Source of the DNA: Pseudorasbora parva
Taxonomy: Eukaryota > Chordata > Actinopteri > Cypriniformes > Gobionidae
Length of the DNA stretch: 64,000 nt
Assembly: GCF_024679245.1 (NCBI RefSeq)
Contig: NC_090174.1
Location: 16,786,933 to 16,850,932, forward strand
Reading direction: 5' to 3'
Within the stretch, counting starts at the first letter, position 1, and each line of letters opens with the position of its first letter. The position numbers and the translations under genes were made by a program. Positions 49,973-62,852 of the stretch are shown here, piece after piece. The notes under the pieces were generated by a model that saw only the letters and a program-made list of their open reading frames with translations, was not told the origin of the DNA and ran no database searches.

Positions 49973-52900
49973 CTATGTGTATGCCATAGTAAAGAGATGT
50001 GTTTTTAGTCTAGATTTAAACTGACAGAGTGTGTCTGCTTCCCGAACAATGCTAGGAAGACTATTCCACAATTTAGGAGCTAAATAGGAAAATGATCGAC
50101 CACCTGCAGTTGATTTAGATATTCTAGGTATGATCAACTGGCCAGAGTTTTGAGACCGCAATCGACGTGATGGAGTATAATGTGTTAAGAGCTCGCTTAA
50201 GTACCGGGGAGCTAAACTATTTAGTGCTTTGTAAGTAATAAGCAAGATTTTAAAATGTATGCGATGTTTAATAGGGAGCCAGTGCAGTGTTGACAGAACT
50301 GGACTAATATGATCATACTTCCTGGTTCTAGTAAGAACTCGAGCTGCTGCATTTTGGACTAGCTGGAGTTTGTTTATTAAGCGAGCAGGGCAACCACCCA
50401 GTAGAGCATTACAATAATCTAGCCTTGAGCTCATGATCGCATGTACTAACTGTTCAGCATTTTGCATTGAAAGCATGTGCCATAATTTAGATATATTTTT
50501 ATGATAGAATGCGGTTTTACAGATGCTAGAAACGTGGCTTTCAAATGAAAGATTGGTATCAAAGAGCACACCCAGGTTCCTCACTGACGACGAGGGCTTG
50601 ACAGAGCACTCATCAAGTGTTAGACAGTATTCTCGGTTACTACTTGTGGAGCTTTTCTGTCCAATAATTAAAAATTCAGTTTTATCTGAATTAAGTTGCA
50701 GAAAATTACTATTCATCCAATTTTTTATATCAGCTATGCATTCTGTTAATCTTGTGAATTGGTAGGTTTCGTCAGGGCGTGAGGAAATATAGAGCTGAGT
50801 ATCGTCAGCATAACAATGAAAACTAACGCCATGTTTCCTAATGATATCTCCCAGTGGTAGCATATACAGGGTGAAAAGCAACGGTCCTAACACTGAGCCT
50901 TGCGGTACCCCATACTGAACTTGTGATCGGTGTGACATCTCTTCATTTACTGCTACAAACTGATAACGGTCAGATAAGTACGATTTAAACCATGCCAAAG
51001 CAGTTCCACTAACGCCAACATAATTTTCGATTCTATTCAGAAGAATATTGTGATCGATAGTATCAAATGCAGCGCTAAGATCGAGTAACACTAATAGAGA
51101 GATACAACCACGATCAGATGATAAGAGTAAATCATTTGTAACTCTAATTAGAGCAGTCTCGGTACTATGATACAGTCTAAATCCTGACTGGAAATCCTCA
51201 CATATACCATTTCTTTCTAAAAAAGAACATAATTGTGAAGACACGGCCTTTTCTAGTATTTTTGATAGAAACGGTTGATTCGAGATTGGCCTGTAATTGA
51301 CTAATTCTTTAGGATCAAGTTGCGTTTTTTTAATAAGTGGTTTAATTATAGCCAACTTAAAAGTTTTCGGTACATATCCTAATGTCAAAGATGAATTAAT
51401 GATATTAAGCAGAGGATCTATGACCTCTGGAAGTATCTCTTTTAATAGCCTAGTCGGTATAGGTTCAAGCATACATGTTGTTGATTTTGATGATTTTACA
51501 AGTTTAGCCAATTCTTCTCCTCCTATAGTAGTGAATGAGTGTAATTTTTCCTCAGTGACCCTACAATGCTCTGTCTGAAGTGATACTGTAATAGACGGCT
51601 GCATGGTTATAATTTTATTCCTTATATTATCAATCTTACTAGTAAAGAAGTTCATAAAGTCATTACTGCTGTGTTGTTTACAAACATCAGAAGCTGAAGC
51701 TTTATTTTTTGATAATTTAGCCACTGTATCGAATAAATACTTAGGGTTGTGTTTGTTTTCTTCTAAAAGAGTTGAGAAATAAGCAGATCTAGCAGTTTTT
51801 ATGGCCTTTATGTATGCAATCATGCTCTCTTTCCACAAATTGCGAAAAACCTCTAGTTTTGTTTTCTTCCAGCTGCGCTCCATTTTTCTGGCTGCTGTTT
51901 TAAGGGCCAGAGTGTGCTCGTTGTACCACGGCGTTGGATTATTTGCTTTAATCTTCTTTAAGCGCCGGGGAGCAACTATATCTAAAGTGCTAGTAAAGAG
52001 AGAGTCAATAGTTTCTGTTGCAGCATCAAGTTCCTCTTGGCTATCTGTAATGCTGAGGAGATGGAACTGATGAGGAAGATTATGTACAAAGCAATCTTTA
52101 GTCGCAGCGGTTATCGTCCTGCCATATTTGAAGCGAGGGGATGGCTTTGCAGCCTTAGGTAAATTAAGTATACACGATATTATGTAATGATCTGAGATGT
52201 CATCGCTCTGCTGCAGAATTTTAACAGTATCAACATTTATTCCATGTGACATTATTAGATCTAAAGTATGATTAAGGCGATGAGTGGGTCCCGATACGTG
52301 TTGTCTAACTCCAATAGAGTTTAGAATGTCTCTAAATGCCAATCCCAATGCGTCTTTTTCATTGTCTACGTGGATATTAAAATCCCCAACAATTAGTACT
52401 TTATCTACAGCTAATACTAACTCCGATACAAAACCAGCAAATTCTTTGATAAAGTCTGTATTGTGCCCTGGTGGCCTGTATACAGTAGCCAACACAAATG
52501 TCAGAAGGGATTTATCATTTACACTACACAGCGTTACATAAAGCACCAAAACTTCAAAGGAATTATATTTGAAACTAGACTTCTGAGTAATACTGAAAAT
52601 ATTATAATAAATTACAGCAACACCTCCCCCTTTACCTTTCAGACGTGGCTCATGTTTGTAACAATAATCTCGGGGGGTGCACTCATTTAAAGTAATGTAA
52701 TCGTCAGGTTTTAGCCAGGTTTCTGTCAAACACAGCACATCTAAGTTATGATCTATAATCATATCATTGACAACAAGCGTTTTTGGCGAAAGGGATCGAA
52801 TATTCAGCAACCCAAGCTTTATCAATTGTTCATCCGTATTATATCTGTTGTTTATTTGTTGGACATCAATTAAATTTTTACTGTTGAATGGTTTTGATGG

Positions 52901-53065
52901 TTTTTTGTATTTACTAATTCGGGGAACAGACACAGTCTCTATATGATAATATCTAGGTGAAAGAGTCTCTATGTGCTGGGATTTAGCTGACTTTGGTGAC
53001 GTGAGACAGCTAGCAGATGGTTGGTTTAGCCAGTTTGTCTGCTTCCTGACCTGGGCCCCAGTGAG
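49973..53065 (-). CDS. L2-like LINE ORF2: APE endonuclease and reverse transcriptase, intact frame
   Basis: The open frame directly follows the ORF1 TGA in the same phase and runs about 1030 codons. Endonuclease motifs: LLNIRSLSP, CLTETWL, VGDFNIHVD, SDHYIISC. RT motifs: LLDLSAAFDTIDH (A), PQGSVLGPLLF (B), CYADDTQLY (C). The C-terminus is LPIKHRIHFKILLITYKAL and APKLWNSLP. There is no AUG between the TGA and the first endonuclease motif; the first Met is in NDMIIDHN after NIRSL. A GTG at 52931-52933 could be mistaken for a start. It performs target nicking and target-primed reverse transcription. Confidence 0.85.
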   Translation of the reverse strand, partial: LTGAQVRKQTNWLNQPSASCLTSPKSAKSQHIETLSPRYYHIETVSVPRISKYKKPSKPFNSKNLIDVQQINNRYNTDEQLIKLGLLNIRSLSPKTLVVNDMIIDHNLDVLCLTETWLKPDDYITLNECTPRDYCYKHEPRLKGKGGGVAVIYYNIFSITQKSSFKYNSFEVLVLYVTLCSVNDKSLLTFVLATVYRPPGHNTDFIKEFAGFVSELVLAVDKVLIVGDFNIHVDNEKDALGLAFRDILNSIGVRQHVSGPTHRLNHTLDLIMSHGINVDTVKILQQSDDISDHYIISCILNLPKAAKPSPRFKYGRTITAATKDCFVHNLPHQFHLLSITDSQEELDAATETIDSLFTSTLDIVAPRRLKKIKANNPTPWYNEHTLALKTAARKMERSWKKTKLEVFRNLWKESMIAYIKAIKTARSAYFSTLLEENKHNPKYLFDTVAKLSKNKASASDVCKQHSSNDFMNFFTSKIDNIRNKIITMQPSITVSLQTEHCRVTEEKLHSFTTIGGEELAKLVKSSKSTTCMLEPIPTRLLKEILPEVIDPLLNIINSSLTLGYVPKTFKLAIIKPLIKKTQLDPKELVNYRPISNQPFLSKILEKAVSSQLCSFLERNGICEDFQSGFRLYHSTETALIRVTNDLLLSSDRGCISLLVLLDLSAAFDTIDHNILLNRIENYVGVSGTALAWFKSYLSDRYQFVAVNEEMSHRSQVQYGVPQGSVLGPLLFTLYMLPLGDIIRKHGVSFHCYADDTQLYISSRPDETYQFTRLTECIADIKNWMNSNFLQLNSDKTEFLIIGQKSSTSSNREYCLTLDECSVKPSSSVRNLGVLFDTNLSFESHVSSICKTAFYHKNISKLWHMLSMQNAEQLVHAIMSSRLDYCNALLGGCPARLINKLQLVQNAAARVLTRTRKYDHISPVLSTLHWLPIKHRIHFKILLITYKALNSLAPRYLSELLTHYTPSRRLRSQNSGQLIIPRISKSTAGGRSFSYLAPKLWNSLPSIVREADTLCQFKSRLKTHLFTMAYT

Positions 53066-53926
53066 TCAAGGTTTAGCTCTAAGACTATGTGCCAAATTAC
53101 TAGAGAGAAGAGCAGCACCAGCCCAGGAGGGATGAATGCCGTCTATCTTCAACAGGTCAGGTCTGCCCCAAAAACTTTTCCAATTGTCTATGAAACCTAT
53201 GTTATTTTGCAGACACCACTTAGACAACCAGCCATTGAGTGATGATTATCTGCTAACTATTTCATCACTCCTTTTCGCAGGGAGAGGACCAGAGAAAAAT
53301 ACGGCTTTTGACATCGTACTTGCGAGTTTACACACCTCTTTAATGTTAATTTTGGTGATCTCTGACTGGCGAAGTCGAACATCATTAGTGCCAACGTGAA
53401 TAATAATCTTAGAGAATTTACGATTAGCTTTAGCCAGCACTTTTAAATTTGCTTTGATGTCAGGCGCTCTGGCTCTCGGTAAACATGTGACTATGGTGGC
53501 TGGTGTCTCTATTTTCACGTTCCGTGTAATAGAATCGCCAATAACTAGGGCACTTTCAACAGGATCCTCAGTGGGTGCGTCACTGAGTGGGGAGAACCTG
53601 TTTGATGTTCTAATCGGAACGGAAGAGTGGTTTTTTGATCCGCGACTATGCTTTCTCATCGTCACCCAGCCCTGCTGCGCGGGCTCAGCCGGAACCAAAC
53701 ATTGAGTGTTCACTAAGCTAGTCGCATCCAAAGCAGTATCTAAAGCTGTTACATTCTCATTACTCTCACATAAAGCTTGGATGCGTGTCTCTAAATCTGA
53801 AATCTTCTCCGTCAGCCTGATTAATTCCTTACATTTATCACATGTGAAGCCCTGTTCGCCAACGGAGATAGATATGCTAAACATGTAGCATGCAGTGCAA
53901 GTGACAATGACAGGAGAAGAAGACAT
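53066..53926 (-). pseudogene. L2-like LINE ORF1 with SGNH/GDSL esterase domain, one nonsense codon
   Basis: ATG at 53926. Residues ~10-35 hold a Cys-rich module (CTAC...FTCDKCKE), then a short coiled coil (LIRLTEKISDLETRIQAL). An SGNH esterase domain follows, with ALVIGDSITRNV and IIIHVGTNDVRLR. A TAA at 53246-53248 truncates it, before the catalytic IDGIHPSW block near 53.14 kb. The frame is otherwise open to TGA at 53066-53068. Esterase-bearing ORF1 proteins are typical of CR1/L2-group LINEs and bind nucleic acid or lipid. Only this one stop seems to be disabling. Confidence 0.8.
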
Positions 53927-54309
53927 GGCTTACCGTATTTGTTGATGAATCCAAAACTTACCACAGTTGTCTGATGGAGTCTTTTTAATAATCCAACTCA
54001 CCACAGTTGTCTAAAGAACTCAGAAAACAGGAGACCCGGATGCTGGGATGGAAAGCTACTAGGCTAGCGAAAAGCTAACGTGTGGTAGTGATTTAGATTA
54101 AAAGCTAGAAATGTCAAATTTAAAATGATAGGCTATATTAAACACTATATGGTGATGAGTAAGTTATATTTAGCAGTGTAAATTACAAAGAAAATATATC
54201 AAACAGAGATTCAAACACAGCTATACAGAGCTACAAACACTGTGGCGGCAGCAGCAGCAGGCAGACAGACAAGAGCAATCGATCAGGAACAATCAATCAG
54301 CCAGACAGG

Positions 54310-55351
54310 TTGTGCAAGACAGGCAATATGTACTTAAACAAGAGAGTATTTTAAAATCGCTCAATAATGCCAAATTTACCGCAGCAGCTGGTGCCGCTAT
54401 GACCACAAGCCACACCTATGATGTAATTTAAATATAGATGAATTCTAATGTAATATGATATAATAGGTAATTTTCAAATATGTGCAAAATTATCTTTTGC
54501 AGCTCAAAATTTTGTAAGTCCAGAAGGCCAGTATTTAATTCAAGGTCTTTTTATATTTTATTAACACAATTGTTAAACTAATTATATAAAACTATATTGT
54601 TAGTGCCCTACAAATGAAGTTGAATTCACCACATTAACTGCAGCAGTTGGTGCTGCTATGACTACGAACCACAACAGTCACATCTATGAGATCAATTAAA
54701 TTTAATTAATCAATTTTATGTCAGATGATGTCACATCAATTTCAAATGAGCGCAGAATACCGTCCGAATGGCGATATTGTATTATCCTAACACTTCTCTT
54801 CATGTGTTTTTGACCTACCTTAGCTACTTATAATCTTATGCAATTAAGCATGCTTTCATTTCAATATTTGTGGCATCCAATAAAAAATGTTCATTACAAA
54901 ATGACCAATTGGAGCCAAATCACAGAAACTGCAGCAATGATTTTAATGTTAGTGTCAGGTAAGAGTAAGAGGTGTCTAAATTTTATGGAAGTTTATCATA
55001 AACTTTATTATAACATTTACTTAGACTGACTGGGTAAACCCAGCCTGATCTGCTGGTGATTTGACTTCGCCCTGCAACACAGTCTGAAAACCCGTACATT
55101 CATTTCTACTGCTTCTGTTACACTTTTGCGGGAACAAATCACAGACTAACTTGTTCACCAGGCATGCTATTGGTGGGTTTAGTAGTCTGTTTAGTTGACT
55201 ATCAAATTGCATACAGAGACATTCAAATAATGCTCGTAGATTACGCCTCTTGTACAGTAGAAAATACAGAGCAGACTCCCCAGACCAATGTTCCATCTTA
55301 AATTGAGCTTGGTCTGGTGATAGCCAGACAACTTATGTAAAGCCCATGTAT

Positions 55352-55382
<31 letters not shown>

Positions 55383-57372
55383 GCAATTTCAAGCATGCTA
55401 AGTCTCAAAAACCCAAAAAGATAATTAAACTTTGACACTTTGCCATAACAACAGTATATAAAATATCAGGAATTTATTTGTATGTCTATATCTGTCTCGT
55501 TTTCACATTATACTGATGAAGTTTGAAGTAAATCAGGTGAAAGTAAGACAGTGATTCAAAGTTTTTTTTCAAAAAGTGACACACATCCTGCTGTCAGTTG
55601 GTGGCGCTATAACTTTGACTGAATGTTGGCATGTAGATGTCTTCAGGCCAGGACTCTTGTCAAACATGTGAAGTTTGAGGCAGATTGGACATTGTATGCC
55701 TGAGTTACAACAACTTCCTGTGTCATGGCGAAACATCAACATTTGTGAGGCCGCCACGGACACACCCTTCAGGGAAAACTCAAGATCTTCACAATTTAAT
55801 GCCACAAAGGCCTTTAGATTAGACTGTGCAAATACGATGTTGATATGATTAAATCTCTAGGAGGAGCTTGTTAAAGTATCACGTCTGGCAATGGCAAAAA
55901 CTGCACCAATTTACCAAAGAAAATTCAAAATATCTCACTTCCTGTTGGTTTTTCAGATTTGGCGTCCAGGTCTTTTTTGTAGGTATTGGGCTTTTGAATG
56001 TGTCTACCGAATTTTCATACTCATACATGAAACGTAGCGTGAATGACGCTTAATTAAAATTTTGAAGGTGGCGCTGTCGAACCATTTTGCCACACCTAAT
56101 TCTGAAACCCATATCAGATGTATATTTTCACCACTTCTGATGCGTGTGCAAAGTTTCATGAGTCTTCATGCGTGTTTAGGCCCTCAAAAATGTAATTCAT
56201 TTGGGAGAAGAAGAATGATGGACTGAGCAATTACAATAAGGTCCTCACACATTAAGCCCTAAATATCTGACTTCCTGTTCGTCAGAGCTAATGACTGTAA
56301 ATTAGAAAGTTGTCCGGCTCAAAGAGAACAATATATATACAGAGTTTAGTGACTAAAGATAAAACTAACCCCCCCACTTTTGACAAAAGATTGCATTACA
56401 TTTGTCAAAAGATGGCGCTACTGAGCTCCACCACCACGCCCATTTTTAAGTCTTTGCCCATATCTACTGGACAGCATGTCTGATGTGTGTGTCGAGTTTC
56501 ATGTAATTTGAAGCATTTTAAGAGTCTCAAAAGCAGTGAAAAAGAATGTTGTAGTTTGATTTGTTGCCGTGGAAACAGTATTTCCAATATCAGGAAGTGC
56601 TTACCAGCTTTATATCTGCCATGTTTTGACATTATACTGATGAAGTTTGAAGTAAATTGGGTAAAAATAAGATGGTGATTTCAAAGAATTTTGAAAGTGA
56701 CACACTTCCTGCTGCCAGTTGGTGGCGCTATAACTTTGACTCACAAAAGTCATATCCATGTGATCGGCCTCTTAAAATGAACACACAGCTGAAGTTTCAT
56801 CAAAATGAATTAATGTATGCAGAAGTTATAATACACTTCCTGTTTCCCTTTTCTCGCCATAAATTTGTCTCTTCGCCACAGCCTTACCATTTGAGATATC
56901 AAAAAGTTGCTCGCAATTTAGCATCCTCGGTGTCTTGACTTCATGCTGACCGAGTTTGGTGCTGATCGGGTGAATCGTCTTGGAGGAGTATGTTAAATTC
57001 CAAAGCATGCGTTTTCCGAACAACCCATAATAGCTCACTTCCTGTTAGGCTGACGCATAACTTAGAGCATGAAAGTTGTTCGGCCCGATGAGCTCTATAT
57101 GTGTACCGAGTTTCATACATCTGTGTGCAAGTGTGTTTGATTTATAGACCACGTTTTCAGACCCCACTTTAGGGGGCGATGTCGAGCCCCCCTGCAATGC
57201 CTGGGTACCAGCTTTGGTCCGGCCCTGATGGCCGCAGATTCCGATCTGTGTGCAAAGTTTCAAGAGTTTTCGAGCATGATAAGGGCCCCGAAAGTGCCCT
57301 AATAGTCGGGGGGAAAAAATTGTCCTTAGAAGAACAATAGGGCTCTGCGCCCTTTCAGGGCTTGGGCCCTAA
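54310..57372 (-). repeat. Modular fish repeat, copy A main part
   Basis: Mirror of 60842-64000. It contains a CA run (55361-55382), repeated gcgccac modules and a terminal hairpin block (ggcttgggccctaaat) at the right. It holds a 91-codon open frame (minus, 55021-55296) whose last 63 codons recur in copies B and C. I see no known domain and treat it as unproven. Confidence 0.7.
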
Positions 57373-57619
57373 ATATACAGAAGAGGCTAAAATGCGAACG
57401 GTTATTGGATATCTCAAACGGTGTTCCCTTAGCAAAAGCCTAAAAAAGACAAAATAAGAACACAAGTGCCTGGTTCATAAATAAGGCTATACTCCCACCT
57501 GCTGGTTATTATCACACTGTTTTTTTTTTTCTTTTCCAACACTTATGCTCTCACTTAAATGACCAGTAGAGGGCAATATTGTATAAGTTTTCAAGCAAAA
57601 AACCTTGCCTCTGTGTGTG

Positions 57620-58457
<838 letters not shown>

Positions 58458-58985
58458 CACTCTTCTGTCTAAAAAGATTAACTCTTATTGCTGTGCTTTG
58501 GCCTGCATTAAAGGATAAAACATATTATTCTGGGTTTGAATAAATAAATAAAAAATGTATAAAACCAGTTTATTTGTAGGGCATTGACAATATTGTTTTA
58601 TATAATTAGTTAAATAATTGTGTTAATACAAATAATTATTAATTAAAAAGTATATAAATATAAAAATAACATTACTAACAAAAAAAACACATTTGAGTGT
58701 ATTTTTCACACAAAAAAAGTAGTGTGTGTAACTTTAAATTTAGAAGATTAATGCCTTTTGTTTAAGGACAAAAATGAGAACCAATGAGCAACTGGTATAT
58801 AGAATCACCAGAAGATGGAAGTGTAGCCTTATTTAGTAACCAGGTTGGATATGTCTTAGGGAACACTGTTTTGAAGATAAAACTGTTGTTGTTATTGCAA
58901 AACAGTGTTTTCAGACAGTGAAATGAAAACAATGTTCTCTCACTGTTTAGATTTTGTGTCTGTCCTCCCCCCCTCCCCATTTCTC
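58458..58985. other. AT-rich; fragment of modular repeat near 58560-58650
   Basis: tttgtagggcattgacaata matches the modular repeat (compare 59911 and 63668). No gene seen. Confidence 0.5.
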
Positions 58986-58993
58986 TCTCAGGA

Positions 58994-60280
<1,287 letters not shown>

Positions 60281-60386
60281 CGAGTTATTTTTCCCAAAAC
60301 AAGACAATCATTTGTATTTAATGTCTAGTAAATGTCTATTAACGTAAGAATTTTTAGATATTTAGACTTGAAACAAGACAAAAATA

Positions 60387-60630
60387 CACTCTAAAAAATG
60401 CTGGGTTAAAAACAACCCAAGTTGGGTTGAAAATGCACCAACCCAACAATTGGGTTGTTTTAACCCAATGGTTGAGTTGTTCTTACCCAGCAATTGGGTT
60501 GTCTTAAGCAACATTTAACCCAACCACTGGGTTAAAACAACTCAACCATTGGGTTAAAACAACTCAATTGTTGGGTTGGTGCATTTTCAACCCAACTTGG
60601 GTTGTTTTTAACCCAGCATTTTTTAGAGTG
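60387..60630. mobile_element. Fold-back MITE, 244 bp
   Basis: Nearly the whole element is one palindrome: CACTCTAAAAAATGCTGGG at one end and its complement at the other, with AACCCAA/TTGGGTT repeats inside. TA flanks both ends (60385-60386 and 60631-60632). The ends resemble those of the CACTA-like element at 20449-24452. Confidence 0.8.
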
Positions 60631-60841
60631 TACTAAGTAAGTACGCATATTTATTTTTATTTTTTTTATTTTATTTTTGCAGTGCAGACTTTACTAACAT
60701 GGAAGTTCACCATCCTTCCTTCCCTTCTCGTTCCGTGAACCTCTGGAGTTAACTTTACTTTTAGTTTAACTTTAAATTAACTATTTTTTTTACTATTCCT
60801 GTGGTGTTGAGCAACTAGAATTTCTGTTAATCCTATAATTA

Positions 60842-62815
60842 GGGCCCAAGCCCTGAAAGGGCGCAGAGCCCTATTGTTCTTCTAAGGACAATTTAGCTTT
60901 TTCGACTATTCTGTTACTTTCGGGGCCCTTATCATGCTCGAAAACTCTTGAAACTTCAGGGCCGGACCAAAGCTGGTACCTGGGCGTGGCAGGGGGGCTC
61001 GACAGCGCCCCCTAAAGTGGGGTCTGAAAACATGGTCTATAAATCAAACACACTTGCACGTACATGTATAAAACTCGGTACACATATAGAGCTCATTGGG
61101 CCAAACAACTTTCGTGCTCTAAGTTATGTGTCTGCCCAACAGGAAGTGAGCTATTATGGGTTGTTCGGAAAACGCATGCTCTGGAATTTAACATACTCCT
61201 CCTGGACGATTCACCCGATCAGCACCAAACTCGGTCAGCATGAAGTCAAGACATTGAGGATGCTAAATTGCGAGCAACTTTTTGATATCTCAAACGGTAA
61301 GGCTGTGTTGAGTAGACGAATTTATGGCGAGAAAAGGGAAACAGGAAGTGTTATAACTTCTGCATTCATTAATTCATTTTGAATAAACTTCCGCTGTGTG
61401 TTCGTTGTAAGAGGCCGATCACATGGATATGACTTTTGTGAGTCAAAGTTATAGCGCCACCAACTGGCAGCAGGAAGTGTATCACTTTCAAAATGCTTTG
61501 AAATCACCATCTTATTTTTACCCAATTTACTTCAAACTTCATCAGTATAATGTCAAAACATAGCAGATATAAAGCTGGTAAGCACTTCCTGATATTGTAT
61601 ATACTGTTGCCACGGCAACACATCAAACTATAACGTTCTTTTTTGCTGCTATTGAGACTCTTAAAATGCTTCAAATTACATGAAACTCAACACACACATC
61701 AGACATGCTTTCCAGTAGATATGGGCAAAGACTTAAAAACGGGCATGGTGGAGGAGCTCAGTAGCGCCATCTTTTAACAAAAGTAATGCAATCTTTTGTC
61801 AAAAGTGGGGGGTTAGTTTTATCTTCAGTCACCAAACTCTGTATATATATTGTTCTCTTTGAGCCGAACAACTTTCTAATTTACAGTCATTAGCTCCGAC
61901 GAACAGGAACTCAGATATTTAAGGCTTAAGGTGTGAGGACCTTATTGTAATTGCTAAAACCATCATTTTTCTTTTCCCAAATGAATTACATTTTTGAGGG
62001 CCTAAACATGCATGAAAACTCATGAAACTTTGCACACGCATCAGAAGTGGTGAAAACATACATCTGATATGGGTTTCAGTATTAGGTGTGGCAAAATGGT
62101 TCGATAGCGCCACCTACAAAATTTAAATTAAGCGTCATTCACGCTACATTTCATGTATGAGTATGAAAATTCAGTAGACGCATTCAGCAGCCCAATACCT
62201 ACAAAAAAGACCCAGGGCGCCAAATCTGAAAAACCAACAGGAACTGAGATATTTTGAATTTTCTTTGGTAAATTGGTGCAGTTTTTGCCATTGCCAGACG
62301 TTGTATTTTAACAAACTCCTCCTAGAGATTTAATCATATCAACATCGTATTTGCACAGTCTAATCTAAAGGCCTTTGTGGTGTTAAATTGGGAAGATCTT
62401 GAGTTTTCCCTGAAGGGTGTGTCTGTGGCGGCCTCACAAATGTTGATGTTTCGCCATGACACAGGAATTTGTTGTACCTCAGGCATACAATGTCTGATCT
62501 GCCTCAAACTTCACATGTTTGACAAGAGTCCTGGCCTGAAGACATCTACATTCCAATATTCAGTCAAAGTTATAGCGCCACCGACTGGCAGCAGGATGTG
62601 TCACTTTTTGAAAAAAATGTAAATCACTATCTTACTTTCACCCGATTTACTTCAAACTTCATCAGTATAATGTGAAAACATGACAGATATAGACATACGA
62701 ATGGATTCCTGATATTTTATAAATGTTGCTATGGCAAAGTGTAATTTTAATTATTTTTTTGGGTGTTTTTGAGACTTAGCATGCTTGAAATTGTGTGTGT
62801 GTGTGTGTTTGTGTT

Positions 62816-62852
<37 letters not shown>

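Larger units (their letters stand above)
49095..54309 (-). mobile_element. L2/CR1-like LINE, essentially full length (5.2 kb)
   Basis: Inserted in modular repeat copy A; the empty site is readable from the copies at 60180-60230 and 63950-64000. The 3' end (left) finishes in two copies of the 10-mer AAGTTGATTG rather than poly-A, as expected for the CR1/L2 group. 5'UTR 53927-54309, ORF1 53066-53926, ORF2 49973-53065, 3'UTR 49095-49972, which includes the common fish motif agcgctatataaataaagtt. The duplication at the insertion is at most 2 bp (TT). Confidence 0.85.

Noticed and set aside
52931..52933. GTG as ORF2 start of the L2-like LINE
   Set aside because: The frame stays open upstream to the ORF1 TGA and there is no reason for a GTG start in a vertebrate LINE; the true start is unresolved.
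55569..55805. Conserved 78-81 codon frame also seen at 62377-62622
   Set aside because: It spans the repeat's gcgccac module with stops in other module copies; more likely chance openness in young repeats than a gene.
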